Source: JAGNXB01 sp964471595 (GTDB lineage Bacteria > Bacteroidota > Bacteroidia > Chitinophagales > Saprospiraceae). Taken from it: a stretch of DNA of 64,000 bases. How positions within the stretch are numbered: position 1 is the first letter of the stretch; the number at the start of each line of letters is the position of its first letter. The position numbers and the translations under genes were made by a program. Location: positions 1 through 64,000 of the forward strand of contig CAYYGN010000008.1 of NCBI GenBank assembly GCA_964471595.1. The letters are read 5' to 3'. A model generated the notes under the pieces. It was not told where the DNA came from. It did not search any database and saw only the letters and a list, made by a program, of their open reading frames with translations. Shown piece by piece: positions 1 through 8,942 of the stretch.

Positions 1-527
1 ATGCCCATCAGGGCGGTTGGGGGTGTAATCCGGAAATCGGTCATCCGCAATTCTTTGCCGGCACGGATCTGCCATTGCCTGTCGGCAGGCTGCCGGACCT
101 TGGCATCCAGCCAGATGCGTTGGGAGACTCCAGCCAGGGTGATACGGGTCCAGACCCGGACATCTGTCCATGCCGGTGACAGGCTGCCGGGTATTTCCAC
201 GGCATCGAGCTCAATGGTCATCTCGGGATAATCATCGGCGCGGAGGGCGTTGTAGAGGTCTCTGTTCATGACCTTGTTGCCGCAGTCGAACAGTTGCGTT
301 TGTACGCGGAGGAGGGTATGCCTGAACCCCAGCCGGTCCTGCTGCCGGGAGGCTTCCAGCCGGAAGGGCAACGGGTGGAAGATCTGCCTGCAGGTGCAGG
401 TGAAGACGTTGACGTTGGATTTTCCGTGGATCTTCAGCTGGCTGACCGGATCGAGCAGGAACCTGTTTTGGGCGGAAATGGAGGTCAGCAGCAAGCAGAA
501 AACAAGGCCGGTGAATAAGGTGCGCAT
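1..527 (-). CDS. YceI-family periplasmic protein, 3' end cut by window edge
   Basis: About 175 residues are visible and the C-terminus lies outside the window. The protein starts with a hydrophobic signal peptide ending near residue 20 (..TSISAQ). The rest follows the YceI lipocalin-like beta pattern, ending at a segment TDFRITPPTALMG that closely matches TDFGISPPTALLG in the second YceI gene of this window (2068-2613). YceI proteins bind isoprenoid or other amphipathic lipids in the periplasm; which ligand applies here cannot be told. This copy is more diverged than its neighbour: it lacks the SIHGTSNLHDW signature and instead reads LKIHGKSNVNVFTCTC. It lies downstream of the porin gene behind a terminator-like hairpin, so it may have its own transcript, but I saw no clear promoter box. 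Confidence 0.75.
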   Translation of the reverse strand, partial: MRTLFTGLVFCLLLTSISAQNRFLLDPVSQLKIHGKSNVNVFTCTCRQIFHPLPFRLEASRQQDRLGFRHTLLRVQTQLFDCGNKVMNRDLYNALRADDYPEMTIELDAVEIPGSLSPAWTDVRVWTRITLAGVSQRIWLDAKVRQPADRQWQIRAGKELRMTDFRITPPTALMG

Positions 528-540
528 GGATCCGGGGTAT

Positions 541-574
541 AAAAAAGCTGTCCGGAAGTGCATCCGGACAGCTT
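541..574 (-). terminator. Rho-independent terminator of the porin gene
   Basis: A perfect 12-bp inverted repeat (AAGCTGTCCGGA and its complement, 545-574) with a 6-nt loop is followed on the minus strand by a run of six T. It begins 20 bp after the porin stop codon and sits before the partial YceI gene. Confidence 0.8.
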
Positions 575-593
575 GGTCATACGACATTCATGA

Positions 594-2027
594 TCAGAAC
601 CCTACTACGGCCTGAACCATGATACCATTGAAATTTCCGCCTTTGCGATAGTCCAGGAAATCCGTGTAATCCTGGTTGACATATTCCGCTTTCAGCAGAA
701 GGTTTTTGGTGGGGAACCAGCCGGCAGCTACCGCCAGGCGATTGATGCCCACCTCATTGGGATCCGCATCCGGAGCGGTCGGGCGTTCTTCGGCAGTCAC
801 GCCGATATAACGGACACCGACAAAGAGCTGCTCGTCGGCCAGGAACCGGTAAACGGCTTCGGCACTGTACTGGCTGGCGCTGCGGTTTTCCCAGTTACCG
901 CCCTTTGTGTCGTTGACGTTGTTGGTGGCTCCGGACAACATTTCATACGAACCGAAAATTTCCAGTCCTTTCCACTTGATGAACGGGTTGATCATGAAGG
1001 TGGTGATCCGGTTGGCCATGTTCGGATTGAAACGGCCGGAAGTAAACTGGCTGGCGGCTGCCGAGGCTGTCGTGGCATTCTGGAAGGCGGGTTCCATCAC
1101 CATGAAGTAATGGGAACCGGTCCGGTCGCCGGCGTACAGGGTATTGCGCTGGTGGTTGCCGTTGTGGTAAACGGAAGCCGAAAGGCGAACACGGAGGTCG
1201 TCGTTGAGTTGCTTGTCGTAGGCCGCTTTGGCAAATATGGACGGCGTTTTCTTGGTCGCTTCAGGATTGGTACCCACCGGGTCGCCGGCATAGTTCTCGA
1301 TGTTGCCGTTGATAAAGCCGGACGAAACACCCAGCATCAACATGACGCCATCAACCGGGAAGGCATACACTTCGCCACCGATTTCCGTGGAGAAGGCGTC
1401 CATGATGAGGTTTTCGACAAATGGGTTGAACATGGCATTACCGCCATCGGTGCGCCGAAACTGCATGTCGCCGAAATTGGGCTGGAAGTGTCCGATCTTC
1501 ACACGGAAATAGTCGGTAAACCACTGCGGGTTGCCGAACATAGGCAGTTTGTCGATCTGGATGTAGCCGCCTTTGACCCAGAATTCCGGGTGGTGGCGGG
1601 ACGACATGTAGTTTTCCAGGGATACCCGGATACCATCGGCGATCTGGAAGTCCAGAATGAGATTAGCCATGGCCAGGTTGAATCCCTGCAGGGTGGCGGA
1701 TGTCGTGTCGAATTTGGCGTCCGCGGGATCGCTGATCACGCCATAGAGGAAATTCCGGTTGGTGGTACCATTGGGGAATACGGCAAAGTCGGCATCATTG
1801 GAGTGCGTGAGACTCTGGAAATCCTGGGTGAATGCTCCGCCAATACGGATTTTGAAACCAGTCCATTCGGGCTGATCGGCTTTCTTGGAAGGTTCGAAGA
1901 CATTGATACCCCCCTTGTCCCACTTCCGGTAATACTGGAGGTCGGGTTGTTGGGCCATCAAAGTGCCCGCAAAGCCCAGCAGGCACAACAGCATCAGGCT
2001 GCGGGTAAGGAAAGAATGCGTTCTCAT
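594..2027 (-). CDS. Outer-membrane beta-barrel porin-like protein
   Basis: The product is 477 residues, with an N-terminal signal peptide (MRTHSFLTRSLMLL..LMAQ) and a barrel-like alternation of short hydrophobic strands. It ends in a terminal phenylalanine (..VQAVVGF), as is usual for BAM-assembled outer-membrane barrels. It looks like the porins of the OprO/OprP or DUF-type class in Bacteroidota, but the substrate cannot be told. The start at 2027 is chosen over an upstream in-frame ATG at 2081 because a TAATTTTG promoter box lies at 2033-2040 and a good signal peptide begins at 2027. It is 40 bp downstream of a YceI gene on the same strand and is followed by a strong terminator. Confidence 0.75.
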   Translation of the reverse strand: MRTHSFLTRSLMLLCLLGFAGTLMAQQPDLQYYRKWDKGGINVFEPSKKADQPEWTGFKIRIGGAFTQDFQSLTHSNDADFAVFPNGTTNRNFLYGVISDPADAKFDTTSATLQGFNLAMANLILDFQIADGIRVSLENYMSSRHHPEFWVKGGYIQIDKLPMFGNPQWFTDYFRVKIGHFQPNFGDMQFRRTDGGNAMFNPFVENLIMDAFSTEIGGEVYAFPVDGVMLMLGVSSGFINGNIENYAGDPVGTNPEATKKTPSIFAKAAYDKQLNDDLRVRLSASVYHNGNHQRNTLYAGDRTGSHYFMVMEPAFQNATTASAAASQFTSGRFNPNMANRITTFMINPFIKWKGLEIFGSYEMLSGATNNVNDTKGGNWENRSASQYSAEAVYRFLADEQLFVGVRYIGVTAEERPTAPDADPNEVGINRLAVAAGWFPTKNLLLKAEYVNQDYTDFLDYRKGGNFNGIMVQAVVGF

Positions 2028-2032
2028 TTTGG

Positions 2033-2040
2033 CAAAATTA
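2033..2040 (-). promoter_or_regulatory. Bacteroidota -7 box of the porin gene
   Basis: TAATTTTG on the minus strand fits TAnnTTTG. Only 5 nt separate it from the ATG at 2027, so the transcript would be leaderless or nearly so. No clear -33 TTG was found. Confidence 0.5.
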
Positions 2041-2067
2041 GTAGGGTGATGAAATGGTGAGATTGAA

Positions 2068-2613
2068 TTAACCCTTGACACGAACCGTGAATTGAAGGGT
2101 GATGCCGTCGCCGGTTTTCATGGTGCCGAGGAGGGCAGTGGGAGGGCTGATCCCGAAGTCCGTCATTTTCATGGCGTGGGAGCCCTTGACCTCGATTTCA
2201 TTGGCAGAGATGGCGCGCCATTTGCCTTTGACCGTCACGGTCCTGGTCTGCCCGGCTATACTCAGCGGGCCGGTGGCCGTGACATCCTGTCCGTTGACCT
2301 GTACGCGGGACGCGTTGAAGGTGATATGAGGGTTTTTGTTGGATTTCAGGGATTCATGGGTTTTACCGTCCATGGTCTTTCCCTTTTCGCTTTTGATTTT
2401 GGAGACTGGCACGCGAACAGTCAACTGATCAACGCCGGTAAGGGCTCCGTTCTCCATCTGGACCTTGCCGCTGATCTGGACTTCGGTACATATGGTTTCC
2501 CAATCGTGCAGATTGGAAGTGCCGTGGATGGAAAGCTTGTTGGCGGATTGGCCGAATCCCGTCACGCTTGCCAGCAGGATAATGGCCATCATGATTGAAT
2601 TTTTCATCGTCAT
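2068..2613 (-). CDS. YceI-family periplasmic lipid-binding protein
   Basis: The product is 181 residues, the usual length for the family. It has a signal peptide (MKNSIMMAIILLASVTGFGQ), the family signature SIHGTSNLHDW directly after it, and the C-terminal segment MTDFGISPPTALLGTMKTGD. YceI proteins are periplasmic lipocalin-like barrels that bind polyisoprenoid or similar lipids. Two ATG codons are possible (2613 and 2607); both leave the signal peptide intact. It sits 40 bp upstream of the porin gene on the same strand, and a second YceI gene follows beyond the porin. The arrangement suggests a periplasmic binding protein serving an outer-membrane channel, which is inference. Confidence 0.9.
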   Translation of the reverse strand: MTMKNSIMMAIILLASVTGFGQSANKLSIHGTSNLHDWETICTEVQISGKVQMENGALTGVDQLTVRVPVSKIKSEKGKTMDGKTHESLKSNKNPHITFNASRVQVNGQDVTATGPLSIAGQTRTVTVKGKWRAISANEIEVKGSHAMKMTDFGISPPTALLGTMKTGDGITLQFTVRVKG

Positions 2614-2623
2614 TTCTTTGATG

Positions 2624-2631
2624 CAAAGCTA
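2624..2631 (-). promoter_or_regulatory. -7 box of the YceI gene
   Basis: TAGCTTTG on the minus strand fits TAnnTTTG and lies 10 nt before the ATG at 2613. Confidence 0.5.
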
Positions 2632-2752
2632 TGGCGTCCTTTCCTGCCGGCAGATTGGCCCCCGTCAACGGGCACCGTGATCTTCGTCACCGGGTTGAAA
2701 ATCAATTTGATTGCTGATTGTCAAAGGGTTATGGAACAAGAACTGATGGCGG

Positions 2753-5428
2753 TCATTGGCGGACCAGGTCAAGGGCAGCTGTACTGGTCTGTGCGTCCTC
2801 GGAAGAAATGGAAAATCCCTTGTTCCGGAACAGCTTTTCCATGGCCACATTGGCCTTGAGGAAGGTGGCATAGATCCGGCTGAATCCCCGCTCTCTGGCG
2901 ATTTCCAGGATGAAATCGGTCATCTCTGATCCCAATCCCTGCCTTTGCCACTTGTCGGCGACCACGATGGCGAATTCGGCGTCGCCGTTCCAGTTGTCTC
3001 CCACGATACGCACCACCCCGATCAGCGCCCGTTCCCCTTCGATGGTTGTTTCGGCCACAATGGCCATTTCCCGGTCGTAATCGATATGGGTAAAACGGGT
3101 GAGAAACTCGTGATCCACATGGGGGATATAGCCGAAGAAGCGGAAATAGACGCTTTCGCGGCTGAGCCGGTTGAAGAGGCCTGCTTCAAGGGGTTCGTCC
3201 TCGGGCCGGATGGGGCGCAAGAGCACGGGAGTGCCATCCGGGAGGGCGGTGTTTCGATGATACTGGGAGGGGTAAGGGGGGATGACGAGATGGTCGAAGG
3301 GTTGTTTCCGGCTGGCCGGCCGTTCGGCAATGGCAGCCCGGGCATCGAGGACCACGCCTCCGTTTTCATCCACCGAATAGGGGTTGAGGTCCATTTCGGT
3401 GATCTCGGGAAAATCCATTACGAGATAGGCAAACCGGATCAGCAGGAAATAAATGGCGTCAAGGTCCACGCCCGGCATCTTGCGATATCCCTCCAGCAAC
3501 GTGTAGATTCTGGTTTTGCGCACGAGCTGACGGGCCAGGGCCATGTTGAGCGGCGGGAGGGCCATTTGCAGGTCGCGAAAAACTTCAACGGCGATGCCGC
3601 CCATGCCGAAAACGATGACGGGGCCGAAAACGGGGTCTTGTTTGGCGCCGATGAGCAGTTCGTACCGTTTGTTGACCATGGCCTCCACGGTGACGCCTTC
3701 TATCCGCGCCTCCGGCCGTGCCTTGGCAGCCCGGGCGGTCACCTCCCGGAACGCCCCGGATACCTCTTCTTCGTTGCGCAGATGGAGGATCACCCCGCCC
3801 ACGTCGGTTTTGTGGGAAATGTCGGGTGAGCTGATCTTGACGGCAACGGGATAACCGGCCTTGCCGGCGGCCCGGACGGCCTCTTCTTCCGTGGCGGCCT
3901 GGTACACATGGGTCACCGGGATGTTGTAGGCTTCCAGAATCCGGGTTATCGCCGTCCGGTCGAGCTGGTCTTTGCCCTGATCAAGCTGGTCCCGGATGAT
4001 TTGGCGGACACTCGCCCGGTCAGGCTGGAAGTCGGAGGGTTGCTGGTCGGGGGTTTCATAGAGCAACTGCAGGTTTTTCCTGTATTCGTTCATGAACAGG
4101 AATACATCCACGGCGCTTTCGGGATAGCGGTAATTGGGAACTTCTCCTTCTTCGAGAATGTTCCTGGCCTGAGCCACATCCGCCTCGCCCATCCAGGAGG
4201 CGAGAACGGGTTTGTCCAGATGTTTTTGTTCCTCCACCACCGCATGAGCCACGTCCTCGGCCGGGGTGATGGCTTGCGGGACGAACAACACGAGCACGGC
4301 ATCCACACCGGGATCCTGAGCGCACAGACGGATGGCTTTGGCAAATTGTTCCCGCGTTCCGTCCCCCAGAATGTCCACGGGATTGTTGTGGCTCCAGTGC
4401 TGATTGAGGACGGCGTCGAGTCTGGCCATGGTGTCGGGCGACAGTTTGGCCAGTTGACCCCCGTGGATAGCGAGACGGTCCGTGGCGAGGACAGCGGGAC
4501 CTCCCGCATTGGTCACGATGGCGAGCCGGTTGCCGGCCGGTCGCGGTTGCATGGCCAGAGCCTGGGCGCAGTTGAACAGATCGGCAATCCGGTTGACCCG
4601 CAGCACGCCCGCCCTCCGGAAGGCGGCGTCGAATACCAGGTTGTTGCCGGCGACCGAGCCGGTATGGGAGAGTGCTGCCTGCGCCCCTTCATCACTGGCT
4701 CCCGACTTGAGGATGATGATGGGTTTTGTTCTGGCGTAGGCCCGCGCGGCGCTCATGAACTTGCGCGCGTTGGTCAGGCTCTCCATATATATAAGGATAC
4801 TGGAGGTCTGGGCATCCATGCTCAGGTATTCAATGAGGTCGTGGAAGCCCACATCAACCATGGATCCGATGGAGGCAAAGCAGGAAAGTCCCACATTTTG
4901 TTCGGCCGCCCAGTCGAGGATGGAGGCGCCCAATGCGCCGCTTTGAGAAATGAACGCGATGCGACCGGGTTGGGCGCCCCGCGCCGCAAAAGTGGCATTG
5001 ATGCCCGTAGCCGGATGCATGATGCCAAAACAATTGGGCCCCATGATCCGCATGCGGTAACGCCGGGCTATGGACAAGACCTCCTCCAGCAATGCCTGAC
5101 CCTCCTCTCCGGCCTCCTTGAAGCCGGCCGACAATATGAGGAGTGCAGTGACCCCCTTTCGGCCACATTGACGGACGATTTCGGGGATCGTCCTGGCCGG
5201 TGTCAATATGACGGCGAGATCCGGCGGTGCCGGGAGGTCGTCCACCTCTTTGTAGCACGTCAACCCCTGGACCTCCCGGTATTTGGGATTGACCGGGTAC
5301 ATCTCTCCCTGAAAGCCCGCCACTTTCATGTTTCGCAGGACAGCCCATCCCAGGCTGCCTTCCTTGTCGGAGGCGCCGATCAGGGCGATGGCATTCGGCT
5401 TGAAGAATTTTTCCAGTTGTGCGCGCAT
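2753..5428 (-). CDS. ADP-forming acyl-CoA synthetase fused to a GNAT acetyltransferase (Pat/PatZ architecture)
   Basis: The product is 891 residues, the length of the Pat/PatZ family. In order it has a CoA-binding Rossmann domain (about 1-130, IALIGASDKEGS), succinyl-CoA-ligase-like domains (about 145-460), an ATP-grasp domain (about 490-690) and a C-terminal GNAT domain (about 715-891) with acetyl-CoA loop RQGLGSE near residue 832. Pat enzymes acetylate lysines of acyl-CoA synthetases and other central-metabolic enzymes. As I recall, the NDP-forming synthetase part is degenerate in enterobacterial Pat and lacks the phosphorylated histidine. Here SHTGS with His255 is intact, so the synthetase half may be active (acyl-CoA + ADP + Pi to acid + CoA + ATP, or the reverse). 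The ATG lies 6 bp after the stop of the deacetylase-like gene, so the two are almost certainly co-transcribed. Confidence 0.88.
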   Translation of the reverse strand: MRAQLEKFFKPNAIALIGASDKEGSLGWAVLRNMKVAGFQGEMYPVNPKYREVQGLTCYKEVDDLPAPPDLAVILTPARTIPEIVRQCGRKGVTALLILSAGFKEAGEEGQALLEEVLSIARRYRMRIMGPNCFGIMHPATGINATFAARGAQPGRIAFISQSGALGASILDWAAEQNVGLSCFASIGSMVDVGFHDLIEYLSMDAQTSSILIYMESLTNARKFMSAARAYARTKPIIILKSGASDEGAQAALSHTGSVAGNNLVFDAAFRRAGVLRVNRIADLFNCAQALAMQPRPAGNRLAIVTNAGGPAVLATDRLAIHGGQLAKLSPDTMARLDAVLNQHWSHNNPVDILGDGTREQFAKAIRLCAQDPGVDAVLVLFVPQAITPAEDVAHAVVEEQKHLDKPVLASWMGEADVAQARNILEEGEVPNYRYPESAVDVFLFMNEYRKNLQLLYETPDQQPSDFQPDRASVRQIIRDQLDQGKDQLDRTAITRILEAYNIPVTHVYQAATEEEAVRAAGKAGYPVAVKISSPDISHKTDVGGVILHLRNEEEVSGAFREVTARAAKARPEARIEGVTVEAMVNKRYELLIGAKQDPVFGPVIVFGMGGIAVEVFRDLQMALPPLNMALARQLVRKTRIYTLLEGYRKMPGVDLDAIYFLLIRFAYLVMDFPEITEMDLNPYSVDENGGVVLDARAAIAERPASRKQPFDHLVIPPYPSQYHRNTALPDGTPVLLRPIRPEDEPLEAGLFNRLSRESVYFRFFGYIPHVDHEFLTRFTHIDYDREMAIVAETTIEGERALIGVVRIVGDNWNGDAEFAIVVADKWQRQGLGSEMTDFILEIARERGFSRIYATFLKANVAMEKLFRNKGFSISSEDAQTSTAALDLVRQ

Positions 5429-5434
5429 GAGGGT

Positions 5435-6394
5435 TTAGTCAATGTTCCAATAGGGACGGAGATGAAGAAGGCCGGCCTGGAGCCGGGCTTCGAATTCCTC
5501 CCATACACGGAGGCCGGATTCGGTGGGAGGTGATGGCCACGGGCAATCCAGGCCATTGCTCCCGGCCGTGAAATTGTAAATGCATTTCGGCAGATCCTCG
5601 AGGTGGTAGCCGCCTTCCAGGACGGCAAAACGAACGGGGAAGGCCTCGGACAGCCTCTTGCCCAGCCGGTAGAAGAGGTCCGGGCTGAAGCGCAGGTCGA
5701 GCAAGGGATCCAGGGCATACCCGTCGAAACCAGCGGAAATGGCCAGCACATCAGGGCGGAATTGCTGCACCACAGGCAGATAGGTATCAAAGGCGCGCCA
5801 GAAGATGTCATCCGCCGATCCCGGAGGCAAAGGCACATTGATGGTGTAACCCATCCCGGCACCCACACCGATCTCCGTCACAAAGCCGTGGCCGGGGAAG
5901 GCGGGATACTGGTGAAAAGACCAGTAAAGGACCTGGGCGGAGCCGTCGAAAATTCGGGAAGTACCGTCGCCGAGATGCCCGTCAAAATCCAGGATGAGCA
6001 CCTTTTTCCCTTCCGAGGCGAGGTAACTGGCCGCAATACCGATGTTGTTGAAAATGCAGAATCCGCTGCTGTGGTCGGGATAGGCATGGTGCCCTGGCGG
6101 GCGGACCAGCGCAAAACCGCCTGTTTCCACCGCCTTCATGGTGGCGCCAACCGCCTGGATGGCCGCTTTCCAGGTACCTGCGGAGACCGGAGTTTCCGGA
6201 TCCAGCCTGTGGCCCGCCAGACAGGAGGCCTCTACGCGGGCGATATATGCTTCCTGGTGGGCGAAAGCCAGGAAAGGACGGCCGTCCGGAAGGGGTGCAT
6301 CAGGCAAATGGCAAAAAGCAAACAGGCGCTCCCGACATTCCGGATGGTGGCCGGTGTCGTGACCGAGAAAATCGGAGTGATAAATCAGTTGCAT
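5435..6394 (-). CDS. Histone-deacetylase-like zinc amidohydrolase (AcuC/class-I HDAC superfamily)
   Basis: The product is 319 residues. HDAC-fold motifs occur in order: RPPGHHA with the catalytic His pair 102-103, GFCIFNNIGIAA, DFDGHLGDGT giving metal ligands Asp138 and His140, SAGFDGY giving the third ligand Asp224, and GGY with the transition-state Tyr263. The usual second histidine of the HHGNGT motif is Leu141 here, which is outside the metal shell. Members remove acetyl groups from lysine or from small amines. The gene sits 6 bp ahead of a GNAT-bearing acyl-CoA synthetase, like acuA and acuC of Bacillus, so a role in reversing lysine acetylation of metabolic enzymes is likely (inference). 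It is 100 bp downstream of isocitrate dehydrogenase and has its own -7 box. Confidence 0.88.
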   Translation of the reverse strand: MQLIYHSDFLGHDTGHHPECRERLFAFCHLPDAPLPDGRPFLAFAHQEAYIARVEASCLAGHRLDPETPVSAGTWKAAIQAVGATMKAVETGGFALVRPPGHHAYPDHSSGFCIFNNIGIAASYLASEGKKVLILDFDGHLGDGTSRIFDGSAQVLYWSFHQYPAFPGHGFVTEIGVGAGMGYTINVPLPPGSADDIFWRAFDTYLPVVQQFRPDVLAISAGFDGYALDPLLDLRFSPDLFYRLGKRLSEAFPVRFAVLEGGYHLEDLPKCIYNFTAGSNGLDCPWPSPPTESGLRVWEEFEARLQAGLLHLRPYWNID

Positions 6395-6404
6395 ACGGCC
6401 GGCT

Positions 6405-6412
6405 CAAAGGTA
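6405..6412 (-). promoter_or_regulatory. -7 box of the deacetylase-acyltransferase operon
   Basis: TACCTTTG on the minus strand lies 10 nt before the ATG at 6394. It lets this pair be expressed apart from the upstream icd gene. Confidence 0.5.
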
Positions 6413-6494
6413 GGGTTCCTGCCGGGGTCGGCGGTGTATAGCAAGGACTCCACAGGAACATGTGGCGCAATTGACCAGCCCGTGTGCCAAAACC

Positions 6495-7958
6495 TTATTC
6501 GCCCTGACCGAGGCTAAAGCCGGGTTTGTGATCGAAGAGATACAGGTTTTCCGTCTTTATGGGCTCCAGGCCGGCTGCATGAGCCACATGCAAAAGCTCC
6601 AGCACCCCTTCGAAATCGATGGGCCGGTAGTCGGGATCGGAGGTGCGCGAAGAGGCCTCGCGGTGGATAAAGCGGCAGCGCCAATGATCCGAGCAAAATG
6701 TCTCGGGCAGTCCGTCGGGAAATACCTTTACGCCCCGGTTGGTGATCATTTTGAGTTTGAGGTGTCTGAGCGGAAGATGGGTCAGGAGATGTCCCAGGTC
6801 TTCTGCCGTTCCTGCTTTCCAGTCGAGAAAGAGATCCACACCGACCAGTTCCTTGAGTTGATGCTCCCGGCGAAACGGGGGAATGCGGATGCCCTGGCCG
6901 GTGGCCGTCGCCGCCGCTTCCAGGATCTCGGGTTTGCGACCCAGGTTGGCGATGACCGCATCGGCAAATTCGGCGGTACCCACTTTTTGGCGGCTTATCT
7001 CTTCGCGATAGATGTCTCCGGTGTGAATGCCTTCCTCCAGCGTGCGCAGCCAGGCATTCTGGATCAACGCGGCCACATCGCCCTGGCCGATATGCGTGAG
7101 CATCATAATGGCTCCGTTCAGGAGGCCCGATGGGTTGGCTATTCCTTGTCCGGCAATATCCGGCGCAGAGCCGTGAATGGCTTCGAACATGGCAAACGAC
7201 TCTCCGATATTGGCCGATCCGGCCATGCCCACCGATCCCGAGATCAGGGCGACAATGTCGGAAATGATGTCACCATACAGATTTTGGGTCACGACCACGT
7301 CAAATTCGCCGGGGCGGTCTGCCAGCAAGGCACTCCCGATATCAATGATCTTGAACTCCTTTTCGATTTTGGGATACTGCACCCCGACCTCGTCGAAAAT
7401 GCGGTGGAAAAGTCCGTCCGTCAGTTTCATGATATTGTCCTTGGCCATGCAGGTCACCTTCCGGCGCCCGGCCGTGCGGGCGTATTCAAAGGCATAATGC
7501 ATGATCTTTTCCGATCCCGGACGGGTGATCAGCTTCAGACATTGCACCGTATCCTGTGTCTGGCGGTGTTCGATGCCGGCATACAGGTCTTCCTCGTTTT
7601 CGCGGATGATGACCATGTCTATGTCCGGAAATCGCGTCGGTACGAACGGATGAAGGGATCGGCAGGGACGCACATTGGCAAAGAGACCCAGTGTTTTACG
7701 GATCGTGACATTCAGGCTTTTGTAACCGCCGCCGCCCGGTGTGGTGATGGGGGCTTTGAGGAATACCCGGTTGTCGCGCAGGATGCGCCAGTCCTCCGGA
7801 CGGATACCCGATGTGTGTCCCTGGCGGTAGATTTTTTCTCCGATTTCTATTTCGTGAAACGTCACGCGGGCTTTGGCGGCCTGGAGGATGCGGAGGGTAG
7901 CCTCCATGATCTCGGGACCGATGCCGTCTCCGCGGGCAATGGTGATGGGTGTGGACAT
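6495..7958 (-). CDS. icd: Isocitrate dehydrogenase, homodimeric type with C-terminal extension
   Basis: The product is 487 residues. It oxidatively decarboxylates isocitrate to 2-oxoglutarate in the TCA cycle. Family motifs are present: ARGDGIGPEI at the N-terminus, the substrate loop KSLNVTIRKTLGLFANVRP (about 100-118), NLYGDIISDI with metal ligands (about 226-235), and HGSAPDIAGQGIANPSG (about 265-281). The roughly 150-residue tail after residue 335 corresponds to the longer IDH class of Thermus and Rickettsia, not the 416-residue E. coli enzyme. I did not resolve NAD versus NADP preference. It is preceded by the glycosylation operon 96 bp away and followed by the deacetylase gene on the same strand. 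A third in-frame start choice is not needed: ATG at 7958 begins directly at the beta-strand STPITIARGDG. Confidence 0.93.
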   Translation of the reverse strand: MSTPITIARGDGIGPEIMEATLRILQAAKARVTFHEIEIGEKIYRQGHTSGIRPEDWRILRDNRVFLKAPITTPGGGGYKSLNVTIRKTLGLFANVRPCRSLHPFVPTRFPDIDMVIIRENEEDLYAGIEHRQTQDTVQCLKLITRPGSEKIMHYAFEYARTAGRRKVTCMAKDNIMKLTDGLFHRIFDEVGVQYPKIEKEFKIIDIGSALLADRPGEFDVVVTQNLYGDIISDIVALISGSVGMAGSANIGESFAMFEAIHGSAPDIAGQGIANPSGLLNGAIMMLTHIGQGDVAALIQNAWLRTLEEGIHTGDIYREEISRQKVGTAEFADAVIANLGRKPEILEAAATATGQGIRIPPFRREHQLKELVGVDLFLDWKAGTAEDLGHLLTHLPLRHLKLKMITNRGVKVFPDGLPETFCSDHWRCRFIHREASSRTSDPDYRPIDFEGVLELLHVAHAAGLEPIKTENLYLFDHKPGFSLGQGE

Positions 7959-8054
7959 GATCGGTGGGTTTTGCCGACATGGGAATGCCGGCAGCGTCGC
8001 CTTTGTTCACAAACCCTGTGCCTTTCTTAGCGGCTTTCGGAGACCCGGATCCCA

Positions 8055-8942
8055 CTATCCCACCGTCTCCGGGAAATCCATTTTCCGGAAACTGAACACC
8101 ATCCCGCTGAGGGAAACCGCCAGGGAGCACAGGTAAAATAGCAGACTCACCGCCACCGCAGGTGCCTCCGGAAGACCGAGGTGCGCTGCCCCGAAATAAA
8201 AGGCCAATTCGCGGGCACCCGCCCCTCCGTAACTCACCGGCAGCGCGGTGAGGACCGAAGAAAGGAGGAACAGGAACAGATAGCCGGCCCAGGGCGTGGG
8301 GGTATCCGTCATCCGGAGCAAGGCCAACACCGCCGCCAATTGCAGGAATTGGACAGCGAATGACCATCCCAGGCCGGGCAGGAAAAGCGGGGCAAAATCG
8401 CGTTTGACCCCTCGCAGCACCAGCCAGGCGATGCCGGTCAATACCGGGATAGTGAGGAGATATCCCCAGGAGGGATATCCGCCGGCGCGGAGCCAGGCAG
8501 CGAGGCCGAGGGCCAGAAGGAACAAGGCCAGCAATCCCAGGGCGCGGTCCGCGAGGGTGGCCAGGACCAGGTCGCGAATGCTGGCCCGTCCTTTCTTTTT
8601 CAACAGGTATATTTTGTAGGCGTCTCCACCGATTCCTCCCGGCAGGAACAAGTTGAAATACATCCCCAGCCAGTAGAGCCGGAGATTGAACCGCTCGCCG
8701 AGCGCCAGTCCGATACGGCGAAAAAAACCGTTGAGCCGGAGGGCGGAAACCGCCTTGCTCGCCGCGACCAGGACGACGGAGGGAAGCCACCACCACCAAT
8801 TGGCCGCCTGCAATACCTGACGCAACTGCCCGGTATCGACCTTGCGGAACACCAGCCAGAGCGCCGCCACAGACAGCGAGATCTTCAACAGGAAAATGGC
8901 GGTCTTCCTGATGCGCTGCCGGGGCTGTGGAGCTTCAGTCAC
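8055..8942 (-). CDS. UPF0104/LPG-synthase-TM-like membrane protein (flippase-like)
   Basis: The product is 295 residues with about eight hydrophobic helices. Family features include the N-terminal LLKISLSVAALWLVFRKV helix, the polar SALRLNGFF segment, and LPGGIGGDAYKIYLL near residues 100-114. The family is related to the membrane half of lysyl-phosphatidylglycerol synthase and to AglD/YbhN. Several members are found with lipid-linked sugar enzymes and are thought to help move or modify lipid carriers. The gene overlaps the preceding glycosyltransferase by 8 bp, so they form one operon. A role in translocating the polyprenyl-phosphate sugar made by the neighbour is inference. Confidence 0.8.
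   Translation of the reverse strand: MTEAPQPRQRIRKTAIFLLKISLSVAALWLVFRKVDTGQLRQVLQAANWWWWLPSVVLVAASKAVSALRLNGFFRRIGLALGERFNLRLYWLGMYFNLFLPGGIGGDAYKIYLLKKKGRASIRDLVLATLADRALGLLALFLLALGLAAWLRAGGYPSWGYLLTIPVLTGIAWLVLRGVKRDFAPLFLPGLGWSFAVQFLQLAAVLALLRMTDTPTPWAGYLFLFLLSSVLTALPVSYGGAGARELAFYFGAAHLGLPEAPAVAVSLLFYLCSLAVSLSGMVFSFRKMDFPETVG

Noticed and set aside
3908..5533. Long plus-strand open frame (541 codons)
   Set aside because: It is antisense to the well-supported acyl-CoA synthetase/GNAT gene. High-GC codon use opens opposite frames, and its translation has no recognisable domain.
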